Below the pieces are notes generated by a model, which saw nothing but the letters and a program-made list of their open reading frames with translations, did no database searches and was not told the origin of the DNA. From positions 1-64,000 of the forward strand of contig NZ_CP110257.1 in NCBI RefSeq assembly GCF_026013905.1: DNA of 64,000 bases, read 5' to 3'. The DNA comes from Schlegelella aquatica. Lineage in GTDB: Bacteria; Pseudomonadota; Gammaproteobacteria; Burkholderiales; Burkholderiaceae_C. Of the stretch, positions 61,942-64,000 are shown in pieces. Made by a program: the position numbers and the translations under genes. Position 1 is the first letter of the stretch. Each line of letters starts with the position of its first letter.

Positions 61942-63084
61942 TCAAAGGGCGCCCGGCCGCGGTCTGAGCGTGGCGGTGATTGCCTCCCACAACGCCAGCA
62001 TCTGGGCTTCGCTCAGCGTGGCGCGCTTGAGATCCGGGATCTTGGCCTGTTCTTCCAGACTGCGCGGCGGCGAGGGGATGTAGTGGCCGTTGAACATCAG
62101 CATCTTGAAAAACGGCGCCGAGCGGCCCTCGACCGCTTGATCGGTCTGCAAGACCGCGCTGTGGCCGGGCACTCGGGCGGAAGTCACATGCGCCGGTTCG
62201 CGCCCCGCCGACTCTTCGTACGCTTTGCCGTGGATCACCCGCGGGCGCAGCCACAACAGTTCGGCCCCCGAGCGCTGGATCTGCCGTTCGATCTGCGCGC
62301 GCCGCTGCATCAGACCCGTGTCGGGGCGGGCCACCCGAGCGTCGCCGCTGACGCTGCGCAGGTGGATGTACACATCCGGCGTGCCCTGCAGGTGGTAGTT
62401 GATGGAGAACTCGGCCGCCGGGGCCTGCGCTCCTTGCCAGAACCCGTGCGCAAAGCCATCGCCCGGCTCGGACGGAATCTCGTCATCCCGCCGCCCGCGC
62501 ACGCGGGCGATGACGGCGCGAAGGGTGGCGAGTTTTTCGGGCACCTCGGTTCCTTGCTCGCGCCAGTAGGGGTCCGACTGCAGCTCAGGGTAGGTGCCGT
62601 CGATGGCCTTGATCGTGGCCCGGTGGGCGTATCCACGATCCCACCACAGCGCCTCCAAGGTTCTGCCAGCGCGGATAGAGGTTGCGTCGTGCTCAGCTCT
62701 ATCCACGATCACCCCGCCCGCAAGAGAGATCTCGCGACTGACGAACGGCAATCCGGCGCTTTTCCCCACCAGAGATTGAGAGCGATATTTGCGCAACAAG
62801 GCATGGGTCTCCAGCTCGAATCGGTCCTTTGCCAGCGGCCGGATCTCGACGTGGACCTCATCGATCACCGCTTCTTGTACCGGATTCAGCACGAACTGCT
62901 CGGGCAGATCAATGAGGTGGCGACCGATGCAGCGGGTGGTCATGCGCGCGGTCAAACTTTGAATGAGTTGGGCTTCTTCGGCGGTCATGGCAGGAGCGCG
63001 GAACGAGCGGGCGGCAGCGGAGGGCGAGGGCGTCAGCGGTATGCAGGCGGCGGCTTGTAGCAGACGGCGTCGGGTGGGATTCAT
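61942..63084 (-). CDS. tli4: Tli4 family type VI immunity protein
   Basis: This 380-residue protein has a Tat-like leader (TRRRLLQAAACIPLTP) and the Tli4 opening RMTTRCIGRHLIDLPEQF. A long domain follows with VYIHLRSVSGDARVARP and the C-terminal FKMLMFNGHYIPSPP. Tli4 proteins sit in the periplasm and block Tle4-type phospholipases. Its ATG overlaps the stop of the lipase gene upstream (ATGA), the classic effector-immunity arrangement. Confidence 0.85.
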   Translation of the reverse strand: MNPTRRRLLQAAACIPLTPSPSAAARSFRAPAMTAEEAQLIQSLTARMTTRCIGRHLIDLPEQFVLNPVQEAVIDEVHVEIRPLAKDRFELETHALLRKYRSQSLVGKSAGLPFVSREISLAGGVIVDRAEHDATSIRAGRTLEALWWDRGYAHRATIKAIDGTYPELQSDPYWREQGTEVPEKLATLRAVIARVRGRRDDEIPSEPGDGFAHGFWQGAQAPAAEFSINYHLQGTPDVYIHLRSVSGDARVARPDTGLMQRRAQIERQIQRSGAELLWLRPRVIHGKAYEESAGREPAHVTSARVPGHSAVLQTDQAVEGRSAPFFKMLMFNGHYIPSPPRSLEEQAKIPDLKRATLSEAQMLALWEAITATLRPRPGAL

Positions 63085-64000
63085 CGGAGGTCGTCGTACA
63101 TCATGGTGGATGTCTCACGCACCCGTTGCGCAATGCGCACGATGGCGCGCACGGTGAAGTGGAGCGCGAGCAGGCTCGTTTTCCCCTCCTCCGGGTTGTA
63201 CGCCGGTTCATGCTCGACAGCGACCCGCAAGAAGCTTCGGCAGTGGGCCTTGGGCGCCATTCCCGAGCGACGGGGCACGGTACCGTCGCCCGCTTCGTCA
63301 GGGCCGCTGATCGAAAAACGCGCCTGCGTGTTCCCGTGTGGGTGCAAGACGACACGATCTTCTTCGAGTTGATTAATCCGGCGGCGTCCCCACTCGTGCG
63401 GTGCGGTGCCTTCGATCCACTCGTCCAACGGTTTCCCCTCATCGCTGCTTTGTTGCCACGACACGGTGCCGTAGGTTTTTTTCTTGTCGCTGTCCCCACA
63501 GAAGGCATGGGTGTGGGGGTGATAGCAGCTGCTGATAGCCGAGTGGAAGGATTTGACCTGCGCTTGGATGATGCGCGAAAACACCTTCCAGTCGTTATCC
63601 ATCTCTGCTTTGCTTCGATTGACATCGCGCTCTTCGTTGAGGGGATTCACCAGTTCCTCGTCGCATAGACCCCACCACTTGCCGCGCACCGTGTAGATCT
63701 CGGAATAAGGGTCGCCGTGACGCGGCAGGCTGACTTCCTGGGCGCCGCTGCGGATGCGCAGCCATCCATTGCCGTACTCGGGGGTGGGGAGCAATTGCAG
63801 GGGGCCGGGCGCGGTGGACAAGACCGCGGTCATCTCCGCCGCATCCGCCCCCATCACCTGCGCAGCCGCCCATCCGCCTTCCGTGCCGCTCTTCATGCGC
63901 CGGTAGACCGCCGCAGCCCCGATCGCCGGCATCACTCCGTGGACGATGCCGTAGATCTTGTCTCGGTAGCCCAGCACTTCGGAGCAATACCGCGCGACGA
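63081..64000 (-). CDS. type VI lipase effector (alpha/beta hydrolase, DUF3274/Tle4-like), partial
   Basis: This is the C-terminal 306 residues of a larger protein whose start lies beyond the right edge. The visible part begins VARYCSEVLGYRDKIYGIV, followed by HGVMPAIGAAAVYRRMKSG, a signature of DUF3274-containing alpha/beta hydrolases used as type VI lipase effectors. Later it has PGPLQLLPTPEYGNGWL and GDPYSEIYTV, also typical. The nucleophile serine should be just outside the window. The overlapping Tli4 gene supports the assignment. Confidence 0.82.
   Translation of the reverse strand, partial: VARYCSEVLGYRDKIYGIVHGVMPAIGAAAVYRRMKSGTEGGWAAAQVMGADAAEMTAVLSTAPGPLQLLPTPEYGNGWLRIRSGAQEVSLPRHGDPYSEIYTVRGKWWGLCDEELVNPLNEERDVNRSKAEMDNDWKVFSRIIQAQVKSFHSAISSCYHPHTHAFCGDSDKKKTYGTVSWQQSSDEGKPLDEWIEGTAPHEWGRRRINQLEEDRVVLHPHGNTQARFSISGPDEAGDGTVPRRSGMAPKAHCRSFLRVAVEHEPAYNPEEGKTSLLALHFTVRAIVRIAQRVRETSTMMYDDLR

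Overview
The window is GC-rich DNA (roughly 70% by eye) from a betaproteobacterial chromosome. The order rpmH-dnaA-dnaN-gyrB marks the replication-origin neighbourhood. Two Bug-type tripartite-tricarboxylate receptors, a PuuD-type urate hydroxylase and a single-subunit quinol NO reductase point to Burkholderiales. The genus cannot be fixed from sequence alone; a Caldimonas/Schlegelella/Rubrivivax-like organism is a guess.

Layout: 0-6 kb holds the origin with rpmH (-), dnaA, dnaN and gyrB (+), with DnaA-box-like sites on both sides of dnaA. 6-9.5 kb holds a kinase-fold protein and a soluble hybrid histidine kinase. 9.6-13.4 kb is a six-gene minus-strand operon (DUF2282 precursor, DUF692 enzyme, DUF2063 partner, DoxX, ECF sigma factor, NrsF anti-sigma). 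It has the architecture of the recently described copper-responsive bufferin systems and is preceded by a match to the SigF promoter GTAACC-N16-CGAA. A tRNA-Ser and a 19-cysteine cytosolic copper-storage protein follow, so 9.6-14.5 kb reads as a metal-handling block. 14.5-17.4 kb holds small proteins, PhoD and a tandem repeat array.

17.4-25.2 kb is a purine/ureide catabolic block: a Bug receptor, an M20 hydrolase, a UraD-allantoate amidohydrolase fusion, PuuE and a GntR regulator, divergent from uraH-puuD across a perfect 14-bp palindrome. Together they would take urate through 5-hydroxyisourate, OHCU, allantoin and allantoate. 27.4-32.9 kb is a nitric-oxide block: NsrR, a DUF2249 protein and qNOR behind FNR-type and NsrR-like sites, then a second Rrf2 regulator, a MIP18-type protein and a membrane protein.

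33-57.6 kb is mixed: acyl-CoA synthetase, glycosyltransferases, CBS protein, peptidoglycan enzymes, AhpC/AhpF, a Tim44-like protein, a repair-flavoured run (AlkB, NudK, UdgX), PIG-L deacetylase, an S8 protease, hemerythrin and HDOD proteins, and a second Bug receptor. 57.6-64 kb is a type VI secretion lipase effector/immunity island running off the right edge (DUF3274-type lipase, Tli4, DUF4123 adaptor, two DUF3304 proteins, DUF2235/Tle1 lipase). Two of these genes have homopolymer frameshifts and a third lacks a usable start.

A family of roughly 77-79-bp hairpin-rich repeats occurs at five intergenic places, as tandem arrays at two of them. It always lies downstream of a gene and in that gene's orientation, and at three sites it begins right at the stop codon.
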